Shown here piece after piece: positions 26,799 to 28,218 of a DNA stretch of 28,218 bases. A model generated the notes under the pieces. That model was not told the DNA's origin, made no database searches, and was given only the letters and a program-made list of their open reading frames with translations. The DNA comes from a virus. The DNA is taken from the IMG/VR virus record IMGVR_UViG_3300034198_029528, positions 1-28,218 of that record; one strand, given 5' to 3'. A program made the position numbers and the translations under genes. Within the stretch, counting starts at the first letter, position 1. Each line of letters begins with the position of its first letter.

Positions 26799-27002
26799 AT
26801 GAGTTCTGACTTCAAGCGTCAGCCTAGTACATTTCCAGGCGAGAACGATTCTGGTCAGACTGCTTTGTTGGGTGTTTCTGATGATAGTGTAGACGCTAAT
26901 GTGAAAAAATGGCGCAAGAAAAAGAAATATCCGACTAAAAAGATATACCAATTGGGTGTTGATACACCTATTTACGATGATACAAAATTAAGGATGTTAT
27001 GA
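26799..27002 (+). CDS. Small basic protein of unknown function
   Basis: From ATG 26799 the product is 67 residues (MSSDFKRQPSTFPGENDSG onward). A TTG at 26742 or an ATG at 26766 would add 19 or 11 residues and overlap the previous gene; none of the three has a convincing Shine-Dalgarno site, so the start is uncertain. The middle is strongly basic (KKWRKKKKYPTKK), which suggests nucleic-acid or polyanion binding. The ends look flexible. The TGA stop overlaps the helicase ATG (ATGA), and the helicase ribosome-binding site lies within this gene, so the two are coupled. No family is recognised. Confidence 0.55.
   Translation: MSSDFKRQPSTFPGENDSGQTALLGVSDDSVDANVKKWRKKKKYPTKKIYQLGVDTPIYDDTKLRML
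26989..26994 (+). promoter_or_regulatory. Shine-Dalgarno TAAGGA for the helicase gene
   Basis: TAAGGA lies four bases before ATG 26999, inside the preceding small gene. Together with the ATGA overlap it fixes the helicase start. Confidence 0.7.
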
Positions 27003-28218
27003 GCGATCAAAATGTTTCGTCCGTGACTTTGAGAGTCACGGATGCATCAACTTTTGTCATAGGCAAAATGACCAAAGAGTTGTACCAAGAATTCAAAAAA
27101 ACACTTGGATATAAAGACCCCAACGCAATATGGCGCGGTAAGAATGCAAAAAATTGGGACGGCTATATCACAACTGTATGCTATGATAAGGCTCGCTGCA
27201 GATGTTCAATCAAGAAAGATGGCGTGCATTTTCCTACAGGTCTGTATAGTAGGGCTCTTGACTTTTTTAGAGCATATGGAGTCACCGTTGCAGTAAAAGA
27301 TGAGCGTGGAGATAGTTCTACAGGCACGCTGTCGATACTTCCAAGTTCTGCCTTGCAAGTGCGTGACTATCAGCAGGAAATTATTGATAGGGCAGTCAAG
27401 CAGCAACGCGGCATCATAAAAGCAGCAACAGGTGCTGGCAAGACTGCTTTGGGTTCAGGTATAGTTGCCAAATTAGGCGTATCTCCATTTATCTTTTATG
27501 TCACTTCTCAAGATTTGCTTAGACAAGCAAAAGATGAATTCGAGAAGTTTTTGACCGTGAATGGCTCTCCGCTGCAAGTTGGTGTTATAGGCGGTGGCGA
27601 ATGTGACATTAAAGATGTAAATATAATGACGGTACAAACCGCTGTTCGTGCTGTAGGTGAAAAGTATAAGAAGTTTGATGATGAGGATGAGCAAGAAGAC
27701 AATAGTGCCGAAGCAAAAGCAAAATACGCTACTATAGCCAATTTAATTCATAATTGCAGAGGCTTTATAGCTGACGAAGTGCAGCATTGGGCTGCTGAGA
27801 CGTGCCAGATTATCGCAGATCACTCTTTGAATGCTAGATTCAGATATGGGCTGTCAGCGACTCCTTGGCGAGACATGGGTGATGATATGCTTATTGATGC
27901 ATGTTTTGGTAGACTTATTGCCGACATCAATGCCTCATTCCTCATACAAAAAGGAATTCTTGTAAAACCAACTATCTATTTTGTACATACTCGCAAGAAA
28001 TTGGATGATGATATAACATATGCTGATGCATACAAAGAGGGCATAGTTCTAAATGAAGAACGGAATGCCATGATAACGAGTATTGCACAAAACATGGTCA
28101 AGGAAGGCAGATATGTTTTGATACTTGTGAGAAATATTGAGCATGGCGAATTGCTTGAAGCGGCTATTCCGAACAGTGTATTTGTGCATGGCAGCAAGGG
28201 CAACAAGGTTCGTCAATC
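26999..28218 (+). CDS. Superfamily 2 DNA/RNA helicase, UvsW-like (3' partial)
   Basis: The frame is open to the right edge; 406 codons are visible. Residues ~1-115 form an N-terminal domain with WDGYITTV and FPTGLYSRALDFFRAYG, resembling the substrate-binding N-terminus of phage UvsW-type helicases. R122-D-Y-Q-Q resembles the Q-motif region. Walker A is A-T-G-A-G-K148-T149. Walker B is D259-E260-V-Q262, a DEVQ form of the DEAH box. Motif III is S286-A-T288. The second RecA-like domain begins at ~320 and is cut off. T4 UvsW unwinds branched DNA and R-loops in recombination-dependent replication; the same role here is inferred. An acidic insertion (DDEDEQEDNSAEAKAK, ~227-242) precedes motif II. 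RadD/XPB-like relatives are an alternative. Confidence 0.88.
   Translation, partial: MSDQNVSSVTLRVTDASTFVIGKMTKELYQEFKKTLGYKDPNAIWRGKNAKNWDGYITTVCYDKARCRCSIKKDGVHFPTGLYSRALDFFRAYGVTVAVKDERGDSSTGTLSILPSSALQVRDYQQEIIDRAVKQQRGIIKAATGAGKTALGSGIVAKLGVSPFIFYVTSQDLLRQAKDEFEKFLTVNGSPLQVGVIGGGECDIKDVNIMTVQTAVRAVGEKYKKFDDEDEQEDNSAEAKAKYATIANLIHNCRGFIADEVQHWAAETCQIIADHSLNARFRYGLSATPWRDMGDDMLIDACFGRLIADINASFLIQKGILVKPTIYFVHTRKKLDDDITYADAYKEGIVLNEERNAMITSIAQNMVKEGRYVLILVRNIEHGELLEAAIPNSVFVHGSKGNKVRQ
27018..27044 (+). promoter_or_regulatory. Strong hairpin inside the 5' end of the helicase gene
   Basis: TCCGTGACT (27020-27028) pairs perfectly with AGTCACGGA (27034-27042) around the five-base loop TTGAG. 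The stem extends outward by one G-U and one C-G pair, to 11 pairs. It begins 19 bases after the A of the start codon, just beyond an initiating ribosome. No U-run follows. It could modulate helicase translation or be a protein-binding operator; coding constraint alone would rarely give such a stem in AT-rich DNA. Confidence 0.6.

Noticed and set aside
1-28218. tRNA genes, CRISPR arrays, insertion sequences or attachment sites
   Set aside because: Non-coding space is at most 102 bases, no regularly spaced direct repeats were seen, and there is no transposase or integrase.

Overview
The window looks like part of a large, AT-rich, tailed bacteriophage genome. All twelve genes lie on the + strand and are packed almost end to end, often overlapping by 1 to about 35 bases. 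The longest stretch without a gene is 102 bases (11812-11913), so no gene-free stretch exceeds 300 bases. Several Shine-Dalgarno sites are clear (an AGGAGG before the third gene, GAGGT and AAGGA later), which points to a bacterial host. Other starts have no visible site and probably rely on translational coupling. I cannot name the host. I see no integrase, repressor, tRNA, CRISPR array or insertion sequence.

Region 1 (1-21687) is a block of four giant genes: 908+, 1536, 1490 and 3257 residues. They are built from repetitive surface modules: beta-propellers of the kelch and Asp-box types, fibronectin type III arrays, Ig/invasin-like domains, a LamG-like domain, jelly-roll carbohydrate-binding-like domains, VWA-like segments, and two TIM-barrel-like segments in the third protein. 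This is the look of tail-fibre, tail-tip or virion-decoration proteins that touch the host surface, possibly with glycan-degrading or glycan-binding activity. No single protein can be tied to a named baseplate or fibre component.

Region 2 (21710-24286) is a cassette of three soluble glycosyltransferases: GT2, GT4 and GT2. It sits directly behind the fibre block, in the same direction and with 14-22 base gaps or overlaps. The placement suggests that it modifies either the virion fibres (whose ends include Ser/Thr-rich tails) or a host or phage glycan. The acceptor cannot be read from the sequence.

Region 3 (24255-28218) changes to nucleic-acid functions: a calcineurin-like metallophosphoesterase with an N-terminal Myb/HTH-like domain, an unrecognised 346-residue protein, two small unknown proteins, and a superfamily 2 helicase resembling UvsW. 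The helicase gene runs off the right edge and has a strong hairpin just inside its coding region.

The left-most gene is open from base 1, so both ends of the window cut through genes. The most interesting observations are a hyaluronidase (GH56)-like barrel in the third giant protein, a VWA fold whose two halves are about 2,050 residues apart in the fourth, the recurrence of propellers in four consecutive virion proteins, and the glycosyltransferase trio next to them.
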